A stretch of DNA of 64,000 nt from contig JAJFPB010000001.1 of the NCBI GenBank assembly GCA_020881915.1, positions 992,001 to 1,056,000 on the forward strand, in the 5' to 3' direction. Position numbers and translations under genes: made by a program. Below are positions 37,173-48,000 of this stretch, piece by piece. The DNA is from Paramyrothecium sp. XJ0827 (lineage: Eukaryota; Ascomycota; Sordariomycetes; Hypocreales; Stachybotryaceae). The notes under the pieces were generated by a model. It was not told the origin of the DNA, searched no databases, and saw only the letters and a program-made list of their open reading frames with translations. Positions within the stretch are counted from its first letter, which is position 1. Each line of letters starts with the position of its first letter.

Positions 37173-38576
37173 CTATATTGTGTTTCCGTTCGTATCCCAC
37201 CATCTTTCACAAACTTCGCCTGAGGCCAAACGGCAAGACACATTTTGTACCTTCTCGACGACTAGGACGAAGTAGCAGTTATACGGGACTATGACACCCG
37301 CTGATGTGCAACCAAGTCGAGTTGACCAATCTTCGGCAACTGCAACAAGCTGCAGCTTGCACGGCCTTGATTTCTCGCTCATAAACTCGTTGACTTGATC
37401 CACATGTGATCAAATGAGTGATATAATAATGTCACCATGTCCATTTCTGATGCAAGTACGTCGCGCATAGTCACTTGCTTGCACAGTATCAGTCTCCTTG
37501 GTCAGCTCAATGTCGGCCTCACTAGTGCTGCAGAACAGGAACTGTGCTTGTCCGCTAAGCATATGCTCATCTTCCCACTTCAATACCGGCACAGGGTACT
37601 TGAACTGTTGGGAAGGATCAAGCTCATGGTAGAAAACTATTGGTGGCTCATATCCATTGCGTGAGAATCCGGAAGAGCGATTCTTCTTGATGAAACTTCG
37701 AGAGTTCCACCCCACAGGCAACGGCGGTGTAGAACTTTGTTGAGAGAAATCCGACTTATACTTGAAACACATCGACTGAACTTTTCTCTTCATGGTGGCA
37801 TCCGGAGAATCCATCGCGAACCAGTCTGTAACCGGCTCCAGGAATCCGACCTTATGCTCATGACTATGCCACGGCCGCGTCAACTGAAATTCAGCGTCAT
37901 AAACAAATGAAACAGGCCCCTGCCATCCAAGCCATGACCAGCTAGGAAGACCCTTTTGATGTAGCCCCGGAGAGCCCAGGAGACACCTCCTTTCCATATT
38001 TGCGAACTGGCTAGTCCAACAGAGGAACATCTCAAAGAAAAATTCAGACAGTCCGTAAATGAAGCCACCGGGATGGATACGATTTAGCAGAGCCTGCATC
38101 CCCGAAAACGCTCTGGGTGCATCGTCTTGGAGGGTTAGAAATCTCTGGTTGAACGACGATGCAATATCCATGAAGCTCCAAACGTTTGGAGGTTGTTTTA
38201 GCATGTGCGTGCCTGTGTACGACCTCATCCACTTCGCGTCGGCTCTCGGATGCACAGTAAGGCTCTCATTCCATTTGGCACAATTGCACTGCCACGTGAG
38301 TAAGTTGTGATTGAAAACAAGCCGCCGACGAGAAAACGTCCACTCCTGAAGGGTTCAGCCGCGACGGTGATACGAGTACTTCGAGGTTTGCACATGGTAC
38401 AAGGGCCTCGCTATCAGTCTTTCGCCGTCTGATAGTTGGAAGACCCTCATTTGAAGATTCCTTCCTTTGGAAATCCCTTGGAGACCTCGAAGCCCGTATT
38501 CGGCTCCCTCACCTGCCATTCTGCACCATTTGGGAGACACGATAGGCGGCAGATCCGTGGCCCTGTCAACAGTAAC
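37173..38576 (-). pseudogene. Decayed HET-family gene, 5' truncated, two in-frame TGA codons
   Basis: One minus-strand frame carries the C-terminal two thirds of a HET protein: HVQTSKYSYHRRG, a TGA at 38357-38355, TLQEWTFSRRRLVFNHN, LTWQCNCAKW, then GLPSWSWLGWQGPV, a second TGA at 37412-37410, and the final block CKLQLVAVAEDW ending at 37173. In the family the first stop sits at the Trp of the RGWTLQEW motif. All pieces lie in the same frame, so these are simple nonsense changes, not frameshifts. The N-terminal HET core (SYxWG, DAxCIxQ) is missing, and only about 470 bp separate the remnant from the next gene. Short introns covering the stops are not convincing. Non-functional as a HET protein; a short peptide could still be made. 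Confidence 0.78.
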
Positions 38577-39043
38577 CGAGAGCAGATTTCACTACCCTGA
38601 CTAGTTGTGACAAGCTCGTGTATAAAGACGCAAGGCTGAGGCCAGATATCTTTGAGCAATTGGCTAAACGGCTGTCCTGTATGATACCCACGTAGACGGT
38701 GCTTAGCCAGCATTGTGGGAGGCATTGGCTGCATCCTGTTGCGTTTCACAATTCGATTGTGATTGTCTGAAGGAGGAGCTCGATTCTGACTGGCCATCAT
38801 AAAGGGCTGATTTAAGCATGTTTCCGCAAAAAGCGCCCCTGGGATGCCTTCTTGGACATGCACGATTTGTTGTGATAGCATTATTTGATAGCATTATTTG
38901 ATCTTCGGATTTACATGTTGCTTGGCTCTCCGCATTTTACAAGTGAAGCAGCATAGTCATCTCTGCTTTTGAGAATTGATTCTATTCAAATTCTTAGTTT
39001 AATTTACAGGTAGATTACTCATCCAAATGCAAAAATTGACGTC
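38577..39043. other. Intergenic, no gene seen
   Basis: A 144-codon minus frame (38447-38881) overlaps the HET remnant in another frame and shows no HET or other motif. A direct repeat of ATAGCATTATTTGAT occurs at about 38875-38902. Confidence 0.45.
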
Positions 39044-40723
39044 TTAACCATTCGTTGTGTCACGCTCCTTTCCAGGCTCAACGCAGCGGACGTCAAGGAG
39101 GCTTTCGTCAATGTTCATGCATGCGTAGACAGGTGCCTTTCCACTTGGCACGGTCACATTCACATTCTCAATGCGAATGTTGCTACAGCGGTCGGGAGCG
39201 CTGCAGACCATAGAACCTGCCCGAGGATCGTACTTCTTTGAGACCGTTCCCCAAATGTTCTTCATGGTGACGTCCTCAATAGTGAGATTCGCCTGTTATA
39301 GTGTGTAAGTAAATTTTCTAACATTTGATATGCAATTTTTCAAGGTGGACGAACTGGGTGCTCATTGCATAGCGTCTGGTTGCTCTGGCCGTAGCATTGA
39401 GTAATTGTGATGGCGTTGTCATTGTTCTGGTTGTAGAAGCCGTCGTAAGTGACGTTCCGGACATAACCGAGGCCGCCTCCACCGTTGAGATTATCTTGGA
39501 ACTCTGATTCAACGCCCGGCCACACCTTGATGCGAGCGCCATCGCTGGCATTAGACATGGAGATGTTGTAGATGTAGAGGTTCTCAACAATATCCGTTTC
39601 GCCTTTGTACTGGCCGAGAGAGCCGATGCTAATTCCATGGGAGCCGTTGCAGACTAGTCCTTGAACGACAACTGCGATTACTTTAGCAAGATGCGCTGTC
39701 CACAAGATGTGAGAGCGACTAACCATCGGTACTATTTGGCTTGAAAGAGACGCAGTCTGTATCACTTTGCGATTAGTTGCAGGAACGTCACCGCTGTTGC
39801 CACGAACTAACCATCAGTGTTGTCAATGAAGGAGTTCTGAATAACAACACGCTGGGAGCGGTACGTATCCCAGCCGTCAGAGTTTGCAATTTTGATACCA
39901 CGAGGGCTCTGTTGTCTCGTTAGATAAGCTTGGTGAGGAGATATCTGATTGCTTACCTTGGCCACAATGTCCAAGTCTGAAATGACAATATCACTACTGT
40001 TGGCAATGATGTTGAACCACTAAACAGCCATGTCAGTATTGCGATGTACAACGAATACAGAAGGAGGGGCTTACGTTGGGAGAGTTACGCATCCTCAGGT
40101 TCGACATAGTAGCACCTTTCATTTTCTCAAAGGTGAACATGATCGGACGCATCAGCTTCAAAGCGGTTAGCAATCCAGCAATACTCAGGGCCACAATTTA
40201 CACGTACTGTCTTGTTGGTCAGATACTCCTCCCAGTACGCCTCGCCGTGTCCCTGCAGGACCGACTTCTGGTTGGACAAGTCACCATAAATGTTGACGTC
40301 TTCTCCACCCCACAACCAAAAGGTTGACATGTTCTGGAATGGCAACTTGAAGCTGTTTTGTGCCCAATAGTACACGTCCTCGCGGAAGTTGATCTCTCCA
40401 GTGATGATGACATCGACGTGGGCAAGGAAGGTCAGGTCCAACGGAGAACCGATCCAGTACGTCTTATCCAGAACAATAGTTCCGCCGTTGTTGCACTCTT
40501 TGAAAGCTTCAAAGATGCGAGCAGCGTCGTCGCCCTTGCATGATGGCTTTACGTAGCAGTATCGACCCTCCTCACGAGGGGGTGAGGGAGGCATGGCCCG
40601 GCCGACATTGTATGGGGTGGGCTGGACATTGGGTCTTCTGGGAAGATTCTGCGGCGATGCAGCAGTGACAGTCTGCAGCAGTGCACAAACCGCAACCGAT
40701 AAAGAAATACACTTGGCCCACAT
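39044..40723 (-). CDS. Secreted GH28 exo-polygalacturonase, 451 aa
   Basis: Glycoside hydrolase family 28: removes galacturonic acid from pectate outside the cell. Exons 40723-40208, 40155-40075, 40019-39957, 39908-39812, 39756-39724, 39671-39355, 39292-39044 (1356 nt). I start at [13 protein letters not shown], which opens a clean signal peptide; an in-frame Met lies 8 codons upstream. The three acidic/His/basic GH28 signatures are complete: [12 protein letters not shown] (spliced across intron 4), GSHGISIGS, and [20 protein letters not shown] and the long N-terminal region are typical of exo-acting members. Several N-glycosylation sequons. The 33 nt fifth exon is unusually small. Intact. 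Confidence 0.93.
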
Positions 40724-40793
40724 CTTTACAATGATCTCAGCGGTCAAGTAGATCTACCGGCTATTCCTAGAGTCACAGCATTTCGATGGGACG

Positions 40794-40843
40794 ACCATCA
40801 TCACTTAAATACTTTACACCGGAATGTCCACCATCATCACTTA
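40794..40843 (-). promoter_or_regulatory. Putative core promoter of the polygalacturonase gene with duplicated 14-mer
   Basis: TAAGTGATGATGGT (minus strand) occurs twice, at 40843-40830 and 40807-40794, starting 36 bp apart. A TATA-like TATTTAAG overlaps the proximal copy, about 85 bp before the start codon. Confidence 0.35.
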
Positions 40844-41338
40844 GACATTATCGTGTTAGTCTAGCTGGTCGCCCGCTTACCGGCACTGGGCTTTGGACCG
40901 ATCATCACGGCCTACCGGGCCATCGAACTTGCTGATACGTGGAAATTCCTTGGCATCCGAATTCCGGGGTAATTCAGCAAGTAGCAGCGGACCGACGCGC
41001 TAGCATTAGAGAGACTGGTTCTTTTGGAGGAGGCCGGGAAATATCATGCAGGTCCGACGACTGAGTAGCAGCGAGCCTCAATGCCAAGCTGAGGGGGTCA
41101 TCCGAGTTATCCGGACTGTGGGCACCAAGCGCTGGAAAACATTGGACAGTTATACGACCAACGGTCAACGATGGATATTGGCCCCATCACTAGCAGGGTT
41201 CTCCGCAGCAAATGACATTGCGAGGTGGAGCCAGTAGAGCCAGTAGCCGTGGTCCAACATGTGCAAGGCATATAATCCAAAATAATTTCCTCCCCTGCAT
41301 CGAAACAACCCACTACGTTGGCTGAAAACAGTCAAACA
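40844..41338. other. Intergenic, no gene seen
   Basis: Upstream of the polygalacturonase and of tRNA-Asp; no coding feature recognised. Confidence 0.5.
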
Positions 41339-41410
41339 TCTTCCGTAGTATAGTGGTCAGTATGCAAGCTTGTCACGCTTGAGACCCGGGTTCAATTCCC
41401 GGCGGGAGAG
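41339..41410 (+). tRNA. tRNA-Asp (GUC anticodon)
   Basis: Complete 72 nt cloverleaf. Acceptor TCTTCCG pairs with CGGGAGA (one T-G pair), discriminator G at 41410. Anticodon stem CAAGC/GCTTG encloses TTGTCAC, anticodon GTC. The T arm is CCGGG-TTCAATT-CCCGG. No intron. A T-rich run (TTTCTTTTT) directly follows as polymerase III stop. Confidence 0.95.
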
Positions 41411-43435
41411 TTTCTTTTTGCGGTTGCATTTTTGTCTTTTCATTCCTCCAGGTTCTCCATCCTTTTCTTGCAGTCTCGTCTAAATTACGTCCGGATCGGG
41501 ATGTTTTGCTCGTGGAGTTTTTTGTCTCTTGTTTCTCCCCCCGTTCAGCCTCCACCCTCTTGTGCGTCAACGCGATGTGCTCTTAGCGTTACCCGCTGAA
41601 CCTACCCTAGAGCACTGGGGTAAGGAGAAAGAAGCAATCACTCAGCTGCATTTCAGGTTTTTGGCGCACTGGTTGCCTCTGCTCACCAATTTGAGAGTTG
41701 AAGCTGTTGATTACATGTGGCTTGTTGCTTTGTTGGGTGTTTATGTTGCCGTCCATGATCGATTACATGCTCTGTCACCTCATCTTGATTTGGCATATCA
41801 ATCACACTGCAGCGATTATGAGCAATCCAGCATACGAAGCTGTTGTCCACAAGTAAGAGGACCATACAAACCCCCATGGAATTATTGAAAACCTTAGGCA
41901 ACAAACTCTACGCGGCTCTGCGTGCTCTCTACATGTAGAAATTCAACCTCTGATCAGACTGGAAGCGGACTTTGTCCACAACTTTGGCGCCATACCCTCT
42001 CCAACAAACTCGATTACCATGATCTCGCAGTCGAGAGGAGCCGAAGCAGTAGGGTTCAGCATTGTCATTTCGCAGACTGTGTTGACTGCACCGAAGCCCA
42101 TAAACGTGTTTAACAAATGGGTTGAAACCAAGAATGGCACATCTTCCTTACCAGTCCAACCAAGATTTGGTCCCTAAGATGTACCGCCATGTAAGTTCTC
42201 CACGATTGCACCATCCTGGCCATGCCTAGCGTGATGTTGTGGCAAACTAAATAACAAAATACACGGCACTTGTGGCTGTGCGAGTCGCCCCTGCCAGTCT
42301 TCACCTTGACCTCTCATCAGTCTTCTCGGTGATCGCTGCACTGTTGCTACATGCCATGACCAGGGAAATCAACTTCAAACGCGGAAACTTTACCAGGAAT
42401 TTTGCTGGTGGCGGGTGCTTCTTCTACTGCACACTCGAGACATGGATTTGTCTGTAAGTGGAAGGTCACTTGGCCATGTGTGGTTCGTAAGGGGTATGAC
42501 CTTATCAAGGAAGAGGACTCCCATTCGGCTTATACGGGGCCTTCTAGGCAGTGATCAAGTGTTGTTGGCCATGGTGCTGCCCTAGAAAGGTGATGTGACC
42601 ACCAACAAATTCGATACGGATCGTAGTGCAAACGCCAAGTGATTCGAAACTGGCAAATTGGCAGACCTGCTGCTTCATCAGTGTCGTTTACGCAATCGCC
42701 ATGTATCTCTACGAAATATTCGTCTCCCTCAGTGTTTTGTTCCCGGGCTGTCTAGGGAGCGTCCTTTAACACCGTCATTGTGGCGGCCTTGTATGCCGGC
42801 GTCAGATCTTAGCTTCCTTGGCTGGTATAGGGGCTCAACTTTTCTTGCGTTATTGAGTGCCCTTTTGCATCTCAATGCTAGGCCGCATGCCGCGCGTTGA
42901 AGCCTCATGTCGTCCTGCAGCCCCTGTTCTTGTTTCAGTTTAACTGTTGGTGCCAGGAACGACGGGTGGGTTAGGGGAACCTGGGATCCATCGTGTGGAC
43001 CGGCAAACAACCTCATGCTACACCAGACGACTTACAACTAACACGAGTATGGATAAAAGTATGCTTTATAAGCTTGTTACTCTTGCTTTGTGGGTCTGTT
43101 GAGCTTGCTTCGAAGGCATGATGCTTGGTCGGACCCAATGCCAGAGCGAACGGAGCTTCTCGTACCCAAAACCCTGGCAGCCGGGTTTTCTAGGTTATCG
43201 TTCAATTTCCGGCCATCAAGGGGGCGAAAACAATTTGTTTGATGGAGTCGAGGCTGTTTTTGGTACGGCTTGCGGGTCTGTCAGTGCTCAGTTGGGTTAA
43301 TGCCTTTGACGCGTGGTGTGGCTGCCGAGCCATTTCATCTCCGTTTTAACCGATCTGAGGCTTGGCACGGACATCCAGACTCTTCCACTCCTGAGCATCA
43401 CGACGATACTTGTGAAAGGAGTACAGTAATACTCA
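41411..43435. other. Intergenic, 2 kb, no gene seen
   Basis: Short frames (up to 119 codons at 41529-41888) without recognisable motifs. Confidence 0.5.
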
Positions 43436-43443
43436 TATATATA
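43436..43443 (+). promoter_or_regulatory. TATA box candidate of the pectate lyase gene
   Basis: TATATATA about 195 bp before the ATG, followed by a long CT-rich leader (43480-43560) of the kind seen before highly expressed fungal genes. Confidence 0.4.
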
Positions 43444-43637
43444 CCATTCGTAGTTTCTTGCTGTAACCATGAATCTTCAGAAGCTTCTTTCTTCATCCGT
43501 TCTTTTCACCTCATCATCTTCCGTCTCTTCAGACACTCTCATTCTTTCATCAATTTTCTTGCGGACTGCGTCCTGCATCTCATTCATTACAACCAATCCA
43601 TTCATTCACTGAAGAACAGTTTCGATAATTCGCAAAA

Positions 43638-44636
43638 ATGAAGTTCTCCAACATTCTCAACCTTGCTCTTGCGAGCTTCGTCGCCGCTGCCCCCACTCCC
43701 ACCATTAACGAGGATGCCAGCGCCGCTATTGCGAAGCGCGCCTCCGTCACCGACACCTGCAACATCGGTTACGCCAGCACCAACGGCGGCACGACCGGAG
43801 GCAAGGGCGGTGCGACCACCACTGTCTCTACCCTCGCTCAGTTCACCAAGGCGGCCGAGTCCTCCGGTAAGGGCGTCGTCTACGTCAAGGGCACCATTAA
43901 GGGCAGCGTCAAGGTCAGGGTCGCCTCGGACAAGACCATTGTCGGCGCCAAAGGCTCCAAGCTCGAGGGCGTCGGTCTGTACGTGAACAAGCAGAAGAAC
44001 GTCATCATCCGCAACCTTGCCATCAGCAAGGTCACTGCCGCCAACGGCGACGCCATCAACATCCAGGCCTCCAAGAACGTCTGGGTCGACCACTGCGACC
44101 TGTCCTCCGACCAGAAGAGCGGCAAGGACTACTACGATGGTCTGCTCGACATCAACCACGGATCTGACTGGGTTACCGTGTCCAACACCTTCCTCCACGA
44201 CCACTACAAGACCTCTCTGGTCGGCCACAGCGATAGCAACTCCAGCGAGGACAAGGGCAAGCTGCACGTCACCTACGCCAACAACTACTGGTACAACGTT
44301 AACTCTCGCAACCCCTCCGTCCGCTTCGGCACTGTCCACATCTACAACAACTACTACCTCAACGTCCAGAGCACCGGTGTCAACACCCGCATGAGTGCTC
44401 AGGTCCGCGTCGAGTCCACCGTCTTCGACAACAGCTCCGAGAAGGCCATCCTCTCTGTTGACTCTAAGGAGGTTGGCTATGCCACTACCGGCGATATTAG
44501 CTGGGGCTCGAGCAAGAACACTGCCCCTGCTGGCAAGCTTGGCTCCAGCAGCATTCCTTACGCTTACTCCCTGTACGGCAAGAGCAGCGTCAAGAGCCGT
44601 GTTTACGGCACTGCTGGTCAGACTTTGAGCCTGTAA
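43638..44636 (+). CDS. Secreted pectate lyase, PL1 family, 332 aa
   Basis: Intronless. Cleaves polygalacturonate by beta-elimination with calcium. Signal peptide MKFSNILNLALASFVAAA, then a short propeptide ending in KR, a likely Kex2 site. Parallel beta-helix body with the PL1 signatures: KNVWVDHCDLSSD, GLLDINHGSDWVTVSNT and RNPSVRFG, the last including the catalytic arginine, plus HIYNNYY. Length fits single-domain fungal PL1 enzymes; no carbohydrate-binding module. Strong C-ending codon bias, like the anchor-B gene, which also creates a long antisense frame (43602-44684) that I do not call. Acts on the same substrate as the exo-polygalacturonase 3 kb away. Confidence 0.96.
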   Translation: MKFSNILNLALASFVAAAPTPTINEDASAAIAKRASVTDTCNIGYASTNGGTTGGKGGATTTVSTLAQFTKAAESSGKGVVYVKGTIKGSVKVRVASDKTIVGAKGSKLEGVGLYVNKQKNVIIRNLAISKVTAANGDAINIQASKNVWVDHCDLSSDQKSGKDYYDGLLDINHGSDWVTVSNTFLHDHYKTSLVGHSDSNSSEDKGKLHVTYANNYWYNVNSRNPSVRFGTVHIYNNYYLNVQSTGVNTRMSAQVRVESTVFDNSSEKAILSVDSKEVGYATTGDISWGSSKNTAPAGKLGSSSIPYAYSLYGKSSVKSRVYGTAGQTLSL

Positions 44637-45008
44637 GGCACTCAGCGTTGGAATATCCCCTTTTTCGACACGAAAATGTCGCACGATTCGTTTGATACAA
44701 TCTCATGTGATGATGGGGCTAGGAGGAGTTGTGCAACTTTGGGCACTTGCCCTCAAGCGCACGTAATGAGCCTTCAGGAAAAGGTCATGGACGAGATTCA
44801 GTAGTTCTTTAAGTATATAATTCTCAAATTAAAATTTTGCTTCATGTCTACCCTACTGGCGAAAAGTTTCTCACAATAGCTGTCTACAGTACGTTATGGA
44901 ATTTTCCGCTCCACAACCGGAAAGCCAAGATGTCCTATCATTGCCCAGGCCTCCCTGAATGTTCATTAATGCTTGGAAATGTGCTCATTTATCATAATGC
45001 AATTGTAC
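44637..45008. other. Intergenic between convergent genes
   Basis: Shared 3' region of the pectate lyase and NLR-B; no gene seen. Confidence 0.6.
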
Positions 45009-48000
45009 TTAGTCAACCTTGTAGTCCCTCCACCACTGCTGAAGCCCATTTTTCCAATCCCTGAATCCTCTCACGGCCCCATTGGCCATCAGAATCTCTC
45101 CTCTGTGCAGCACTCGATCTAGAGTCCCTATCACAAACCACTCATGATCATTGCGGCAAATAACATCCTCTCTATGGTCACTTGTTGCATTCCCTGGCTG
45201 CTTAATGACTTTTTCCAGGCAGTCCATACAATACGAGTCCATGCAGTACTTGCACATGTTGAAATCATCAGAAAGCGACATGACGAGCAGACATTGAGCG
45301 CAAGAACGGTTCGTGCCTTGAATGTCGGGAAGCTTGGGCTCGTCGCGATACTTGAGAGGCGAGTCGCTAGGAGTATGCACTGGTGCCTTGGGATTGATCT
45401 TGCGCATCGACTGAGCAAGCGCGCGGGCATTGTCAACATCGTCTGCAGCCATAAAGAGCTTCAAGAGGTTTTGCAGCGCAAACTCATCGTTCTGCGGCTC
45501 CTCGTCCGACAAAAGCTCTAAACTGTCCAAAATGAGGAACTTGAGGAGTGCTTTAGCTTCTGAGGTTCGTCCTAAATGCCGGTAGAACATGGCGAGGTAG
45601 ATCGAGGCCACATTGACGTCGGAACCCATCATGCTAGAAGGCATGTCGACGTTTTGTTGGACGTCCTGCTTCTGCTGGACCTGCTGTAGCTTGGTGATCC
45701 ATGTTTCGGCCTCGGCAGTTTTCAGCCCTGCGTGCCAGACCTGCGTCTTATACAAACTTGCTAGTCGCTGAAACGAGATGGCACGGCCTTGGCGGGTTGG
45801 GATGTTTCCGCGGCCCCGACTTTCGAGTAGCGAGATCTGTTCAAAGACTGCGATGGCCTCCTCGGTCGCGCGCTGGTAAGTGTACGTTGTGCCCATGGAT
45901 AGTCGCAGATATAAGGCTTTGAGATGATTGAGTGTTATGCGTGCCACATCAATGGCCTGCTCAATCGTGTCCAGCAGGAAGTCAACCAGCTTGACCTTGC
46001 ATGCGGCCTTGGGAATCCAGTCAAGCACTAACGTCTTATTGTACTGGTCAAGGAAGAACTCAACAAGCCGACTTCGGTCAGCTTCCGGCTGTCCAGCCAT
46101 TTCCTTCAACTTGTCCATCATTTCTGCGTGACGGTTCTCTGCCGCCAGCACTTCGAGATATGCGGCTTCTGCTTGGAACTTTTCCTTGGGATCAACTTTG
46201 GTTTGGGCTGCACTAGCCATAGCCTTTCGATAGTATTCCAACGAGCAGTCCACACGATGAGTGCGGTAATAACACTGGGCGATCAGGAAGTGGTCCTTGT
46301 ATAAACGCCACTTGCTGCGCTCAAGCTCTGCTCCCTTGGAGACGCCCTGCTCAAGGTTGGCTTCCTCCATGCTTGCGCAAGTCAAAGCTTTCTGAAGCGC
46401 CAAGTCGTAGCGACCATCCATATAGAGGCAATACGCGATTCGGCCAAGTGTCTGGACTCCATTATCGTCCAGTTGCAACGCCTTCTCGTAGTGTGCCAAG
46501 GCAAGTTGGTGTAGGCCTTGTGTTAGGTAGGTGCTGCCGATGCGACGATGTGAGCGGGCGGTTTCGGGGTAGTTCGCCCACTCTATGGCTTTGAGAATCC
46601 TCTGCTCTGCGGGTATGTCGCTCCAGTGCATCTTTGAGCTCGACCATGTGTCTCCTGCATCCATAAAGGCTAAGCTCTGGACAATTTCAAAACAGAACAT
46701 TGTCGGAACATAGTGCTCGAAACGATCCGAAGAAAGCCAGGCCTTCGCCCATACTCGACCAATCTCCTCAGCAATTCCAGAGAATTTTGTCAATGCTCGC
46801 TCGACCCAAGCCTTCGCTTCGGAAGATAGGCCCTCGAGCACGCCTGGATCTCCCATCCATTCTCGAATGACTGTGATGCTCTTGTCATCCAAGACCTCTA
46901 GGCCCTCATCATTTTCTTCGTATTGAATCGTCCAATCCAAAATCGTCTCTTCATCAGTCATCATCTTGTAAATTTGGATTCCTATATCGTGTTTTTCTTT
47001 GGCGGAAACCTTGGCAATGTCGACCGCAATCAGATGTTCCTGCCAGTACCATGCCGCATACTGTTTCATGGAGGTCTTATTTTGATTCAGGTTCAGGTCC
47101 TCATACCATTTCTTATCATTGAATACGCGGAGGCATCCCTGTAATGTATGAAGCCTGGCTTTTCTGATGTCGAATTCAACTGCATAGTTGACGGCGTCTA
47201 AGCCTTGCTTGGTGGGTTCGTAATTGCGGAAGAACTGACCGACCGAGGAATGGAAAAACGTGACGAAAGTTGTATCTTTGTTTGAGCCATACTCTATCTC
47301 ATCCCACTCGCAAACGTCGGGACTAGAAATTGGGCTAATGTGCAGAATGGGAGACGAGTTCCGAAATGGATTGGAGTATCTGACGGGAGGGGAGCCTCTC
47401 ATGGGCGGTGAATTCTTTATGGGTGGCGAAGACCTAAAGCCGGCACCAGGACTAGATGTCCAACTAGAGGAAAGACGTCCACGGGAGCTGATTCTGCCTG
47501 GTGGACTGGCAGTGCCAGATGTCAAGCGGCGATGACTGAATCGGGGGTCGCGGTTAGGGCTGGCTTCCTGAGTCTTTCTCCGAATCCTCTCAATCTCCTT
47601 GGTTAAGTCGTCGGTGGTGAGGCCATCTTCACGTTCCAGTTCGAAAAAGCAACTATAAGGACCACGCAAAGCTTCCTCAAGGCGGATCGGGGGGTCACCG
47701 AACCTCATAATCAATGCTTCTTCGATCTGGGCCAGCGACAGTGTTTCTTCCGCACACGCGACCCAGCGCAACATCTCATTTAGGTCAGCAGCTTCTTCGA
47801 GTGAAATGGTTGCAGAGATATTGGCTAGTGTTTGCTTAAGCATGCCTTCAATCTCCCTGGGAAATGTCCTGACGCTCTCGAGTATAGAATTTGGCCTGCT
47901 GCGTCGATTGAGCTCTGCGACCATGAGCTTGGCGAGAATGAAAAGTCCGTCGACCTGCTCCTCCATTGCTTTGATAACCTCATTGACAAAATCGAAGCTA

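Noticed and set aside
38447..38881. 144-codon frame as a possible HET N-terminus for the relic
   Set aside because: Lacks the SYxWG and DAxCIxQ motifs and is in another frame.
43602..44684. 360-codon frame antisense to the pectate lyase
   Set aside because: It mirrors the C-ending codon bias of the real gene, is Val/Asp/Gly-rich and has no family resemblance.
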